From contig NTMA01000037.1 in the NCBI GenBank assembly GCA_002917075.1, positions 1 through 64,000 of the forward strand: a stretch of DNA of 64,000 bases. The letters are read 5' to 3'. This document shows, in pieces, positions 35,661-47,665 of the stretch (position 1 is its first letter; the number at the start of each line of letters is the position of its first letter). The DNA comes from Hawksworthiomyces lignivorus (lineage: Eukaryota; Ascomycota; Sordariomycetes; Ophiostomatales; Ophiostomataceae). The notes beneath the pieces are model-generated. The model had not been told where the DNA came from. It did not search any database and saw only the letters and a program-made list of their open reading frames with translations. Made by a program: the position numbers and the translations under genes.

Positions 35661-37357
35661 TTTGGATTGAAAGGTATTTGTTTCTTGAAAGTGTTTGTTG
35701 AAGAATGAAGTGTGTGTAGGGTGAATGACTTGTATTTGTTGATGGAGAGAAGAAAGATGGTCAAAACGGAGCTGAAGAGATAGGCAGGATATTTATACTT
35801 GAAGTAGAGTATATGCAAGAGCACAGAGATACTGTGAGAGAATGTGAGCTTCCGAGCAAAAGAGCGAGAGAAGAAAGGAAGACGGGCCACCTCAAGTGGG
35901 ACTGCAGAGGAAAGACTCCCATGCCGTGCACACTCGAGGAAGACGGAAACACAAAAATTTCCAGTCATGGGTATAACAATGAAATAACAGTGCCTTCTCT
36001 TTTCCTTGACGAGATAAAAACAATCCTAAGGGAGTGAGGAGAAAGAGAGGCAAAGAAACGGAAGAGACATCACTTCCTAGAATAGGTATTTGGCTCCACA
36101 CGATTTATGGCCATGTTGTTTTACACTTGTTACTTAGACTCCAGAAATGAAGGCCTTCAATGCCGGGAGCTGGAGATGGGTGGAGTCGGGGTATTTTGAA
36201 CGAAAGAATACATGCGGGAATAGCTATTTGTGAGTGACTCCGGCTGGCCCAGTGCCTAGATGACATACTTTGTTTGACTTCTTGGACTTCATCATAACGA
36301 AACAATGTCTGAATTTGAATTGATAAACAGTAAACAAGAAGCTACGTCGTCTAGCTAGATACTGCACAATGTGTTTATCCGAGCCCGTGGAATACAGTCT
36401 TACGGAACCTAATCAATCTTTAGTCCATGTACTCCTCCATTCTGCTAGAAAATCATAAGTATGCATGCAACTTAGGTTGCATCTACTGATGTTGTGCATC
36501 TTGCTCCACTTTCAAATTATGTTTCCTTTGTCAAGTCACCATGTCGTCAAAAATAACAAGGCTCTCTGTTTAAAAGTAATATCCGCCTCCACTATTGCAT
36601 GGGTCGGCGTGTTGCAAAATAGAGGACAAAATGAACGAATGGGACTTACTCGGTACAGCAAGGGATTGGTTTGGCGCGTAACGGAAAATATGTTGTGTAT
36701 CCTGTGTCTCTTTGAACGAGGAAAGCATTTCTGAAGACGTTATATGTCCTTGAGGAGATAACTTTGTTAGTAAATATATTTGTTGGCAACCTAGATCTTG
36801 GGAAATAAGTAACACAAAGAGAAATGAATATCTCTATTTGGTGAGGTTGAGGTTGAGCAACATTGTAGCTATGATTGCAGCGACGGCATTGCGGTCGTCG
36901 ACGGTCACGGGAGTGGTACAGATGAGGCTGTGAAAGGCCCCAAGCTTAGGATTGTTCCACTTTTTGCTTGCTATTGATCTTGCCGTCCACTCTTTGTTCA
37001 CACATCTTTAGACTTGAAATATTTTGGTTCTCCATCTTTTTTTTTTTTTCCCTCATTTCAAATCCACACGCAGAGTGTTCTTACATATGTAGGAAGAAAA
37101 ATATGCGGAAGACGAAAACGAAATGAAGATACAAGTTCTTGTCCCGTTCCAATATCATCAAGAAAGCGAGGCACTTTGGCTTGCATTCCGTTCACGACAT
37201 CAACAGTCAACTACGCGGCTTGCTTTGTTTGTTTTCAAAATGACTTGAATTTTATTGGATCTCGACTGCAATACTTCGAAGAGCTACATTTATGTTTCCG
37301 TCCGCAGACGCCATTTGCCTTTTCATGCCGCTTGCCTATCCCCCGGCCGGCGTCATT
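35661..37357. other. Spacer upstream of the CaaX mini-gene and downstream of cyanase
   Basis: The first few hundred bases are the promoter side of the mini-gene. Beyond that, to the cyanase stop, only short AT-rich frames occur, none recognised. Confidence 0.5.
35790..35797 (-). promoter_or_regulatory. TATA box of the CaaX mini-gene
   Basis: TATAAATA on the minus strand lies about 130 nt before the mini-gene start, a distance that fits a short highly expressed transcript. Confidence 0.5.
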
Positions 37358-38152
37358 TAGAAACGAGTGAAGGGAAGCCTGTTTGCCATTAGCGACTGAA
37401 AGAAAGGACAGGGAAGACGAAAGCAGAAGGAGAGAAAAGCAGGGATAAAAAGCGAATTGATGGGTTTGACAAAAGAGGGAGAAAATGAGGAAGAGGCGCT
37501 CGAGAGAGGGGGGAGCGTGTGCATGTCTGTGTGCGAGGGACGCATGACGCACCATTTTCCGCGCAGCTTGATGTTGACCCATGCGACGCCGTCAGCATCG
37601 ACCTCCTTCTCGACGCCCGTGCTGAAAGCAATGGCGCTCATGATGCCGTCGCCGAATTTCTCGTTGATTACCGCCTTGTAGGCGTAGCCGTAGTTCTGCA
37701 CGATCTCGTACAGCCGGTAGATGAGCGGCTCGACGGGCGGCATGGGCCCCGAGCGGCCGCGGTCCGGGAACGTGGCGGCGACCTGGGCCTGGAGGGCGGC
37801 CTCGTCGAGGCCGAGCAGCTTCGCGAGGGTGGCAGCGTCCTCTTTCGAGGCGGTCGCCTGGCCGTAGAAGATGGCGGCGACGGCGACCTCGCTGCGGCCG
37901 AGCGCCTTGCCCAGATCGGCAAAGGTCAAGCCCTTGGCCGTCTTGGCAGCGAAGAGCTGCTGGGCGTGAGAGGGCAGGCGGGCAACGATGGAGTCCTAGA
38001 ACGAGGGTAAAAAAAAAGAGTGACAAGAGTGTTAGCGGGGCACTGAAGCTTGCCCTATCCATATCTAAGTCTCCTCCGACTCTCAATGGCAAGGTTTGTC
38101 ATGAGCAGCAAGGACGTACATCGAGCGACGCGAGCTTGGGCTGTTCGGCCAT
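37358..38152 (-). CDS. cynS: Cyanate hydratase (cyanase)
   Basis: Cyanase converts cyanate plus bicarbonate into ammonia and carbon dioxide, for detoxification or nitrogen supply. Exons 38152-38120 (33 nt), 37995-37553 and 37379-37358 (22 nt) give 165 aa, the usual length. It starts [11 protein letters not shown]. The N-terminal helical domain runs to about residue 85. The catalytic triad is present as Arg105, Glu108 and Ser131, with the same spacing (3 and 23) as Arg96, Glu99 and Ser122 of the E. coli enzyme, inside [20 protein letters not shown] and GIMSAIAFS. The last exon adds only LPFTRF, restoring the conserved GKWLPF end. An unspliced reading would run on into Met-rich nonsense. The introns are 124 and 173 nt. 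Confidence 0.95.
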
Positions 38153-39143
38153 TGTTGCTGTAAATCGGAAGAACGCGACCGGAAAAGTCAATATAACAGC
38201 AGCGCTGTTTTAATTGTTTCGTTTCTGGTTTCCCGCCTGGCTGTTTCTTGTTTCGCTGTCTCTATTTGAAGCTCCGATTGACTGCTTCTGCTTCCGACTT
38301 TATATATGTTTCGGCTTGAGTAGTGTTCTCCAGTGACTCAATGCCAGTTCTTTATTGTAGTCGATTAAACGGACATTCTTCCGCGCCGTTCTGCCAACCT
38401 TCTGGATCTGGCCAAGGTCTGACCCCGCAGAGCCGGCCAAGTGCCAGATGATTAGTGACTTGCATGAATGCAAAGGTAACAAAAAGGCAAATTTGCTGGT
38501 ATCATGATATTCATGGCCTATACAAGCTTCTACGCCGAGAGATACATACATAATAAAGTATATACGGAAGAATCTATTATCGCTGAGAATGCAAATGCAT
38601 GTATGCACACCTGTTTGCCTCTCTTTCTGTTATCCAAATCTTTTTTGCCCATCTGCTCTGGATTCGACTCGACTCGGTTTCTGCCTCTTCTTCTCTTTTA
38701 TTCGGACTTAGTCCGGCGTCTCGGCAAATATTTCCCCACATAGCTCTCTCGATGTGCGGAGGAAGGTTTGGCCCACGCACGAGCCAGTTAGAAAAAGGAA
38801 AGTATCCTCGAGCTCTTCAGTGGTTGCCGCTCCACAAAAAAAGTCTTGGCATTTGGGAGATCCTGACGACATCAACCTTAATTGCTTCCACGAAGGAGAT
38901 ATCCTAGTAGTCGTAAGGTCCCTGTAAAAATCGCAATCAGAAATTTCAAGCAAGCGTCGAGTCGACCTCAAACGTGCCCTTTTTCTGTTTGTTTTGCAGT
39001 TCACAGTTCGTCTCACGACCCCCCCGTCCTGTCGGCTTAATCTACTCGCTCGGAGAGAGATCACAAGGATGCATTCGGTGTGAGGTGCTTCCCCCCGCTT
39101 TACAAAATGGAAAGCAGGGGGGAACGCGCCCCCGTGAGCGCCC
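38153..39143. other. Cyanase promoter and AIM6 3' flank
   Basis: The flanking genes are both on the minus strand. No further gene is seen. I found no clear cluster of GATA nitrogen-regulation sites close to the cyanase start. Confidence 0.5.
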
Positions 39144-40671
39144 TCAGACCCAGGTGGACTTGGACCAGTCGGACTTGGTCGCGCCCTTGAGGTCGTCGAT
39201 GTTGAGGAGGTCGACGCCCTCCTGGACGAGCGTCGTCCAGAGCTTGTTGCGCGCGCTGATGGGCCACGCGGGCAGATCCCAGTAGCGGGCCAGGAGGCCA
39301 CGGGCGTGGGCCTGCTGCAGCTGGTAGCGCATGCGCCGCAGCTGGCTGCGCCGCGGCGACCCAAACCACACCTGGCCCACGCCGCGCCCGAGCGAGCTGC
39401 TGGCGTAGTACGAGTTGGTCGCGTTGAAGGTGCTGTTCTCCAGGGCGTGCAGCGGCGCGTCGAAGAAGGCGTACCGGTACGTGGCGTTGGCCACGACCAC
39501 GTCAAAGGGCGTCTTGCCCGAGCCCACCAGCGTCACGGGGCCGTGCCGCACCTGGCCGTTCTCAAACGTCGTCAGCCACCCCCGCTGCCGCAGCGGCTCA
39601 ACCTGCTCCAGCACCTTGCGGAACGTCGGGTCGCCCTTGGTCTTGACGTCCACCATCAGAATCAGCGTCTGCTTCGGGTCCGTGTCGAATACGCCGCGGG
39701 GCCTCGTGCTGTCGTCGTCGTCACCGCTGCTGCTGTTGGTGAACTGCGTGTCCGGGTTCTGGTGCTGCAGGATCTCCATCAGGGGGTTGAGGTAGAGCGA
39801 CTGGAACGTCCGGTTGGGCTGCAGGGCGGCCCGCTCGTGGCCGACATAGAGGTCGTCGTTGACCAGCCACACATCGGCCTCGGTGCCGATGCAGCCTGCG
39901 TGTAGCGCCGAAAACAGAGGCACCTTGCGCCAGTAGTCGTTGTGCGAATGGCAGGGGACTGGGACGACGTCGCGCAGGAAATCTGTCGGGTACCAGGCCA
40001 GGCCTTCCGTGCCCGTGCCCGGTCGGCCCCAGTCGCTGAAGATCTGGTCTGGGTCGTCGTCGCTGTCGTATACTGCGCGAGAAGCAAAGAGGAGAATATT
40101 CAGGATGAGGACGACAACGCTGCGCAATTAGCAAAGGAGAGCACTCTAAAAGGAAGGAAGGTGAGAAAGAGGAGCATTAAGAGAAAGAGAGGGAGATATA
40201 CAGAAGTGTCAGACAGCACACCATACCGCACACCATCAGACGACGCCGGCGGTTCCTTGGATCTCTGGCATGCTGGGACACTAGCGTGTCCTCGTCGACA
40301 AAGTATGTGTCGGAGCCGTTTTCCTCGCTTTCCTCTTCATCTTCTGTTGGAAGCATGCCATAGCCATGCTTTTTTGGTTTGGCTGATCGGATGCGGTATG
40401 TAGTGGCAATGTGGCGTATGGGCGAGAATCCGAGCGAGTCTGCCCGGTCACGGTTTGGAGAGGAGGTAGCTTCGCCTTGGTCTGGCGTGCTGGCTGCAGT
40501 TGAGGACTGGGTGTTGGATACGAAATAGTTTTCGTCTTCACCCTTCATGGGACTTAGTGGTATCTCGGTCGATCTTGGCACCTTGGCCGGATCCGTGTCC
40601 GGCTTGGCATTCGGAGAATCAGCCAAGGCAATCGGACCTGTCGTTTTTCTTGGCATCTGAAAGAACGGCAT
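39144..40671 (-). CDS. aim6: AIM6-like PLC-type phosphodiesterase, membrane anchored
   Basis: Exons 40671-40202 and 40119-39144 give about 481 aa. The intron (82 nt) uses donor GTATAT and branch GCTAAT. Joining them in phase 2 builds one continuous transmembrane helix (about residues 147-172) after an RRRR stretch: MVCGMVCCLTLL from exon 1 and VVVLILNILLF from exon 2. The N-terminal 145 residues are polar and Ser/Pro-rich, probably cytosolic. The C-terminal part is a PLC-like/GDPD-type domain with CHSHNDYWR, GTEADVWL, a VDVKTKGDP motif and several N-glycosylation sites. These match the altered-inheritance-of-mitochondria 6 family, whose substrate is unknown. A weaker alternative (GTATGG donor, acceptor before YDSDDD) would remove the helix. 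Confidence 0.85.
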
Positions 40672-42399
40672 TCTGTTACAATAGACTGGGGAAAAACTCA
40701 AAAAAAAACTCAAAAAAAAAAAAAAAAACTGGTGTGCGCTTCTGGGAACAAAGTGAGAGAAACAAGAAGAAGGATGAAGAGAAGCTGAGAGAAAAACAAA
40801 GACAGAGAAGGACAGGGCGGAGTGTCCGAATATGAAGAGAAGAAAATGGGAGAGCGTATGAGGGTTCCAGAGGAAGCGGATATTTGGAGAAAAGAGGCTT
40901 GCTAATAACGGTTAAAGCACGACCAGATCATGTCGAGCGACAGCGTGATTGTTAAATGAATAAGTAGGATGCCGCCTGCTATATCGCCTGGAGGAAGATT
41001 GTCCCTTTATTCTGTTACACCCAGCTACCCCACAACCAAGGAGGCTTATTGCCAGAGAATGAAGTTGGAAGTTTGCGTGGAACTGTCAAGGCAGAAACAT
41101 TCTTTTGTCCGTGCCTCCAGTTTCTGCTGCGTAGTTTTTTTTTGTCTATCTTTGAGCCGATCTTACCGGCCGCTCGTCCTAGTTTCTTCCAGGGTTCTGT
41201 ACTTGATTTCTCGTATAGCTGTCTCTTCGTTCAGGATGCTCCCGACACACTTCTCATTTCAAATTAGGAAATTCGGCACGAGCCAGGGCAGAGACAAAAC
41301 AAAAAGGAGGGGGGGAGTAGGGCGAAGGAGATTGCAAAATGGCGTTGTCCAGATCGATCCAGATGTTCCGGCAGCAATAATCTGCGCAAGGCGAATTGCA
41401 ACTGAGTAATCCGAGTGGTCGCTGTAAGGAAGGAGGTGAGAAAATTAAACACCTATTTTATATCCGTGAGATGGAGATCAAGCACCGAATGGGGGCTGTG
41501 TGGAGAACCAAAGAGAGAGACAAAGAGCTGGTTTTGCAGACAGGAAAGTGCACGATGCAGCAGAGGCTCAGATTTACACCGTAAGAAATATATGCATAGA
41601 CTCGAGGTGAAAGTGATAGTTGGAAAAGGAAGAAGGAAAGGCAAAAAGGGATAAATGGAGACAAGCAACAAGCGTATGTTGCAGATTGGCAGAAATTATC
41701 CGAACCAGGCAATCAAGGAGACTTCTGCGCGGTCTCCTTTGGTCTGCAATATGGAAAAAGCGAAGCTCTGGGAAAGTAATGGGGGTCTTTTTCTACTCCG
41801 TACATACAATCTACTATTGCGAACGATTCGTGGCTAATAATATAGCGAGCGCGAGGCGGAGGACTAGAGCGAATAAAAGGGGGGGAGGTAACGGATAAGG
41901 AGGGTATAGTACAGAGGCCAAGCTTTTTTGTTTTGCTGGCTCGGCCGTGTGATATCCTCTTGTGACTTGGCGACAAAGTTGGCACTTATTCCGCCGGAAA
42001 GGTAAATTGCATGAGAGGCGAGAATCGGTTGTTGAATTTAAGACAGTGTATAAGGGAGTTCGGGTGGTGCGTAGTCATAGGCTTACACACCTTCCTTTTG
42101 TTATTTTGTTGCTTCGATGTACCTTGAGCACGATGCGGAGTGTCCCAAGGCCTGGACTCTGGGACTGTCGACTAGGCCGCAGAGCTAAGGCAAAGTGTAG
42201 ATTGGAGAAGAGTGGCCTGAGAGTCTCCTACCGAGGACGGAAAAGTACACAATATGCTGTATCAACTGCCCGGGAGTTGGTTAAGGGAACAAGAACTGAG
42301 GAAGAGGGCAAACATGCAAACAAAGAAAATGGCGGAAATGAATATGACAACACAAAGGGTAAAAGTTGTAGGAACAGTGAACGCAATGTTCGTCGTAAG

Positions 42400-42427
42400 A
42401 AAAAAAAAAAAAAAAAAAAAAAAAAAA
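42400..42427. repeat. A28 homopolymer
   Basis: A run of 28 A residues. It is not followed by target-site duplications that I can recognise. Confidence 0.85.
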
Positions 42428-42631
42428 GGTCCGCTTTACCTACATACGCCGCTGGTAACTCGTACGCCCCCATACGATGCAGTCTTGCAAGTCTGAATCC
42501 GGAGGTACTTGCGGCAGCTCTCTGACTTAGGTGCCCTAGCCTAGAAACTGAAATTGCTGTAATATATGTCATGCAAGATAGATGAGGAGAGCGCATGCGT
42601 GACGGTGGTGCAGAGCCAGACGACCTGACAA

Positions 42632-42707
42632 AGTTGCCAGAAACTGCCAGAACTGCCAGAACTACCAGAACTGCCAGAACTACCAGAACTACCAGAAATA
42701 CCAGAAC
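42632..42707. repeat. Tandem 9-bp repeat (CCAGAACTR)
   Basis: About eight copies of a 9-bp unit alternating CCAGAACTG and CCAGAACTA. The first and last copies are degenerate. Confidence 0.85.
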
Positions 42708-43766
42708 GAGCTGACCTAGCAAGCGGATCTGACTGGCAGACCAGACCTGTCCAGACGACTCGCCCCGGACGACTGTCCGGACGACTACCCCAAAGGACGA
42801 CCTTGGCCTCGCCTGGCCACCCGCAGACAGACGACCACCTTCAAAGGAACACAGGAACACACGCCAATGTATAGGTCGTCCGCGTGACTCCACCAGCTTT
42901 TCTTTGCTTGTTGCCCTGTCTCTCGCTCTCTATCTATCGCTGTGTCTGCCTCTCTTTCTCTATCTCTCTATATCCAGCTGCATCTGCATCTTCTTCCTCT
43001 CTCTCTCTCTTGCTGCTGGCTCCGCTCCATCGTGGAAGGACGTAATATACTCGTACTCGTACTCCTGTCCCCCGGGCCTGGTCAACCAGTCACCCTCGCT
43101 CAAAATAAGAAAACCCACAACAAAAAAAGAAAAAAAAAACACCCGTGCATGGCCGCCGTGCATATATACACAAACAAATTCCATAAATGCAGATTGAGTC
43201 GTTCGTTCCGTGCCCAGACAAAGAAAGAAGCTGCTGCTGCTTGCTCTTTGACACCCTTCTTCCGCCACGGGATCAGCTGTTAATTAACGACGACTGTCAA
43301 CTTTAATCCTGCGCACCAACCCAACCTGACGTCGGTTCTTTGATTCCTCGGAATATTCTCCGCCTCTACCAGCTCCATCTCCTGTCATTTCTCCATTGTC
43401 TATTGTCCATTTGCCCATTCTCCTTCTCCAGTCTCTTGTCTGCCGTCTCCTCTGCGCACCCTCCCCACATTGACCATCTTCAGGGCCTGACCGTAGCTCT
43501 GCATGCGCGCGGGCCTGCATGAATCAAACTAAAAACAGCATAATTAACCCCCAAATTCCCCCCCGCCAGTGTCCGCTTAGCAGCAGTCGTCTTCCCGCCT
43601 CTCCCTCTGCTTTGTCCCCTTTCCCTCTCGTCTCCAAAACCCACCCAAAAAGAAAATACGGAGTGCATCTGAGACGGTGAGGCAGTCTTGACAGCCATTC
43701 TCTTCTTTTGGACACCTCTTTTTTGGCTTTTTGGACCCTTTTTCGGTCTTCTTTCCGCTGTTTATC

Positions 43767-43784
43767 CACGTGCATGATCACGTG
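43767..43784. promoter_or_regulatory. Paired CACGTG boxes upstream of DMA1
   Basis: CACGTG at 43767-43772 and 43779-43784, again separated by 6 bp, about 400 bp upstream of the DMA1 start. Same arrangement as upstream of EBP2. Confidence 0.5.
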
Positions 43785-44186
43785 TAGCCAGCCTAGCCAG
43801 CCCTGTCGTCAGATCTCTTGTCTGCTATTTGTCCGCTATTTGCTGGTTGGCTCTTTATTTATAGCGGTCTTGCCGCTGCTGCCATATTAAGCCACACTGT
43901 GTTCAGCGCAGTAATCTTCTGACCACGGCGCCTGACTAGGCTTATCTTCTCACTGCTCTCTACTGGGCGGTCCGCTGTATTATACCACCACTTATTATTC
44001 CCCCAACCCCCAAACTCTCTTCGTCTATCCTGATCTCCTCTTCTGGTCCTCTTCTGGTCCTCCTCCTCCTCCTCCTCCTCCGCCTCATCTCCCTCCTCTC
44101 CCTCCCAAGCCGTCGATACTTCTCTATCTGGACCGTCAAACGTCTTCCCCCCCTCAACCTCCCACCTCCCCTTCCTCTCCTTCTCC

Positions 44187-46280
44187 ATGTTCACTCAATC
44201 CCTACCAGCGCCTTCGCCTGCGCCCTCGTCCCCGGGCCTCCACGTTGCCTCCCCTACTTCGCCGGTGTCGCCGACCTCCCGAACCAGCCGCCTACGAGGC
44301 CTCAGCTATCTGCGGAACTACACACACAGCCACATCCTGAACCGAGAACACACCAACGGCGAGCGTTCAAACGGCGCCAACACCAACAGCAGCGGTGCCA
44401 GCACCAACAGCGCAGGCAACACCCGAAGCGCAGGCAGCAGCAGCAGCTACACACCATCGAGCCCTATCAGCAGCGGTCAGCCGCCAGCCTTTCCGCTAGC
44501 AGGCACTACTAGCAGCATACACAGCAGCAGCAACGCCAGCGACGCTGCCGTGCCGTCCGACACATACCCTCTGCGCCAGACGCAGTCCGCAACCGCCGCT
44601 CCCTCGTCGTCAACTTCGTCTTGTGCCGCTGCTGGTGCTACCGCTACTACGTCGACTGCCGTCGACCCTCGCCTCTACCTGATCCCCGTGCTCTCCCATC
44701 CGCTGAGCGCCTTGTCCTCGGCCCGGTCCCTCCCCTCGGACGACCAGCCCTCATCGGCAGCAGCAACGGCAGCAGCAGCAGCAGCAGCAGGCGGCTCCTC
44801 GACGCCCGCCAGCGCCGCCGTCTCCTCTCTACAGGCCGCCTACCAGACCGGCCAGCTGTCCAGCTCTTCTTCCGCGTCGGCGTCCGCTTCTGCAGCAGGA
44901 CCCGCCGCCGTCACCAGCAGCACCACGACGGCCACCCTGACGCCAGCCGCCAACGCCCTGACGGCGCTCGCCGACGCCGCCGCTGCCGCTGCCGCCGCAT
45001 CCGCCTCCGCCTCCACGTCCATCCCCGCCCCTGCCTCCGCCTCTGCCTCTGCCTCGACGTCGGCCGCCATGACCCGCTCGCGGTCGGCCACCGAGCCGAG
45101 CACCAACGGCAGCGGCCCTGGAACCGCGCCGCCTCCTGGCATGGAGTCGCTGCCGTCAATCCGGTTCTCGACGTTCTACGACCCGCGGTCGACGCGGCCG
45201 TCGCTCAAGTTCACGCCCATGTCGCGCACGCTGCCCACGGGCAAGGAGGTCATCCGCGTGGGCCGCTACTCGGAGCGCGACAGCCAGCCCAGCGCCAACC
45301 CCAACGTGCCGTCGGCCGCCCACGTCGGCTTCAAGTCCAAGGTCGTCAGCCGCCGCCACTGCGAGTTCTGGTACGAGGACAGCCGCTGGTACATCCGCGA
45401 CGTCAAGAGCTCCAGCGGCACCTTTCTCAACCACATCCGCCTCAGCCAGCCCGGTACCGAGAGCAAGCCCTTCCCCGTCAACGACGGCGACATCGTCCAG
45501 CTCGGCATCGACTTCAAGGGCGGCGAGGAGATGATCTTCCGCTGCGTCAAGATGCGCGTCGAGCTCAACCGCGGCTGGCAGAACAAGCTCAACGCTTTCA
45601 AGTATGCCTGTTTTCTCCTTTCCCTTCCTTTCTTCGTCATTTCTACGCCACTTTCAGAAATGCTGACATTGCATCCTCTCTGCCAAGTGTCAACACGCAC
45701 AAGCGGCTCCGCAATATGACCAAGCCAGCCGAAGGCGACAGCTCCACACAGTCGTCTCAGGACTGCTCAATATGCCTGAACTCCATTGCTGTAAGAACTC
45801 TCTCTCCCCCCTCTCTTTCTGCCAATATGGAACCAAATATGCTAATATATATTTCTCTTTCTTTTCTCACAGCCTTGCCAGAGTCTCTTTGTGGCCCCCT
45901 GCTCACATACGTGGCACTACAAGTGCATCCGCGCCCTGCTGGACTCCCCGCAGTACCCTAGCTTTATCTGCCCGAACTGCCGCGCCGCCGTCGATCTGGA
46001 GGCCGACGTCGAAGACCCTCCAGAAGAATGGGAGAAGATGGACATGGAGGAGGTGTACGGCGCCGACGCGGCCAACGCCGGGCCGTCTGCCGAGCGCGCC
46101 GTAGACGTGCCGGGCCGGACTAGCTCTGCCGCACCGCCGATGCTACAGCCGCCGCCGCTCGAAGACGACTTTGAGCTGGCAGACGCAACGATGCATGTCG
46201 ACGCCATGGTCGTGGACGAGCCGCCACCACCCGTGCCGGTGGTCCCACAAGCGCTGCGCGGAGACCAGCAGCAGCAGCAA

Positions 46281-46312
<32 letters not shown>

Positions 46313-46715
46313 ACAGCATGTACAAGCACAACAGGAGCAGCACGACGAGCATGCGATCCACATCTCCCACGCCACGACGAACCCTATGCCGATCCCCGCG
46401 GCCGGCTCCGGCGCCGCTCGCTTTCCGGCGCCCAACGGCGTCAACGGCGTCAACGGCACGGCCAACGGCGGCGCTATTCCGTCGGCCGCCCGCCACGCCC
46501 GCACGCCGTCGCCCACCGAGCGCCACAACGCCCCGCACGGCGGCCCGGGCCACGAGGGGCCCATCACGCCGCGCAACGACGCGGGGCCCTGGGTCTTTGA
46601 CGGCAGCGGCATCCGCATTGACAGCAGCCGGCCCAGCACAGACAGCCGCTACGGCGAGATGCGCAGCCTCGACACCGCCGCCGCCGAGATGGCCGGCCAG
46701 TTTCACAACGCATAA
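44187..46715 (+). CDS. dma1: DMA1-type FHA-RING E3 ubiquitin ligase
   Basis: The Dma/Chfr family monitors mitosis, septation and the spindle checkpoint by ubiquitylating phospho-proteins. Exons 44187-45601, 45688-45790 and 45873-46715 give about 786 aa; the introns are 86 and 82 nt. The first 310 residues are Ser/Ala/Thr-rich and disordered. The FHA domain (about 330-460) shows IRVGRYSERD, the phospho-binding VVSRRHCEFWYED and SSSGTFLNHIRLS. A RING-H2 finger (about 497-542) spans the second intron: CSICLNS, then APCSHTWHYKC, then ICPNC. The Asp/Glu-rich segment after the RING leads into a tail with a mixed CAG/CAA-encoded run of about 15 Gln (46265-46318) and Asn-Gly repeats. The layout FHA then RING is diagnostic. 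Confidence 0.94.
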
Positions 46716-47665
46716 CCCTCGAGAGGGGCCATGAGGCCAGGCAGAGCGGAGGGCAGCAGCAGCAGCAGCAGAAGCGGCATTCCCTGGGGCTACCACTACA
46801 CGGGTCCGTTTCAATCCAGCGATAATCTTGTCTACGGCGCGTGTGGCAATTCCCTTCTCAGGGAAGATTGATATTTCTGGAGCTGGACAAATTTAGCTTT
46901 GGGGGGAACAGACGAAAGCTGTTTTGGAATATTGACTATCTCTTTTGTAACGTGGGCATACTTTGGGCGGCTATTTTGGCTCCTTTCCTTACGCGACTCT
47001 TTTCTTTGTCTTTTGTTGGCTTTTGTTTTACTTGGGATTTTTTCTATCTGGCTGCATTGCAAATAGGATATTGTTGGATATGTCTTTCTTTTTTACCCTC
47101 TATTGTCTACATACGGCGTGTTAATTCATTCGACGCTGAGAAGAGAAGAAATATGGCAGTCTGCTTTATTTTCTTTCTTTCTTTGTCGAGAGATTTTGAA
47201 TATTGCGATCACTATACTATTTCCACATGATTTTTTTTTTTTTGGCTATCTGTCTATTGCCTATGCGTCCACAACCGAGAGATATCTCTCACAAGAGATA
47301 ACCGGGCGGAAGAAATAAAGTATTCGGGAATGAATATCAAGAGATGGGACAGAAAAAGAGGACAAGCCATCCTAGGCATCAGACCTAGGACTACATCATG
47401 ACTTCAGCACGCACAAAGCACACGCAGTTCGTTTGTTTTGCTTAACGATGCTTCATCTTCCTTCATTTATACATTTGCGGGTTCGTTCCGCATATATTAT
47501 TCCAAACTTAATACCACACTCACTCCCTCCTCTTCCCTACTTCTCATACAGATATAGATTACGCTGTCCCATGATCAATATGGCAGGGAACAAAAATAGA
47601 CGTCTTATACAGGCTCTCCTAACAGTCTCCACGCTTCCCTTATATGATTTGTACAATATAGTCAG
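46716..47665. other. Convergent spacer between DMA1 and VPS16
   Basis: Both neighbours end here. The sequence is T-rich with a few short frames that look random. A CAG microsatellite of about five units (near 46753-46771) lies just past the DMA1 stop. Confidence 0.55.

Larger units (their letters stand above)
40672..44186. other. 3.5-kb spacer between AIM6 and DMA1
   Basis: AIM6 (-) and DMA1 (+) diverge. The region holds a 28-A run, a 9-bp tandem repeat, a paired CACGTG element and, close to DMA1, a CT-rich leader. The longest frames lack any family character and several run through homopolymers. Confidence 0.55.

Noticed and set aside
35447..35968. 173-codon minus-strand frame overlapping the CaaX mini-gene
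   Set aside because: Runs through the TATA box and leader region in another frame, with no conserved feature.
42400..42427. A28 run as the tail of a retroposed element
   Set aside because: No reverse-transcriptase or SINE-like body precedes it and no target-site duplication was seen.
44621..45961. 446-codon plus-strand frame
   Set aside because: Alternate frame of DMA1; Arg/Pro-rich, while the other frame holds clear FHA and RING motifs.
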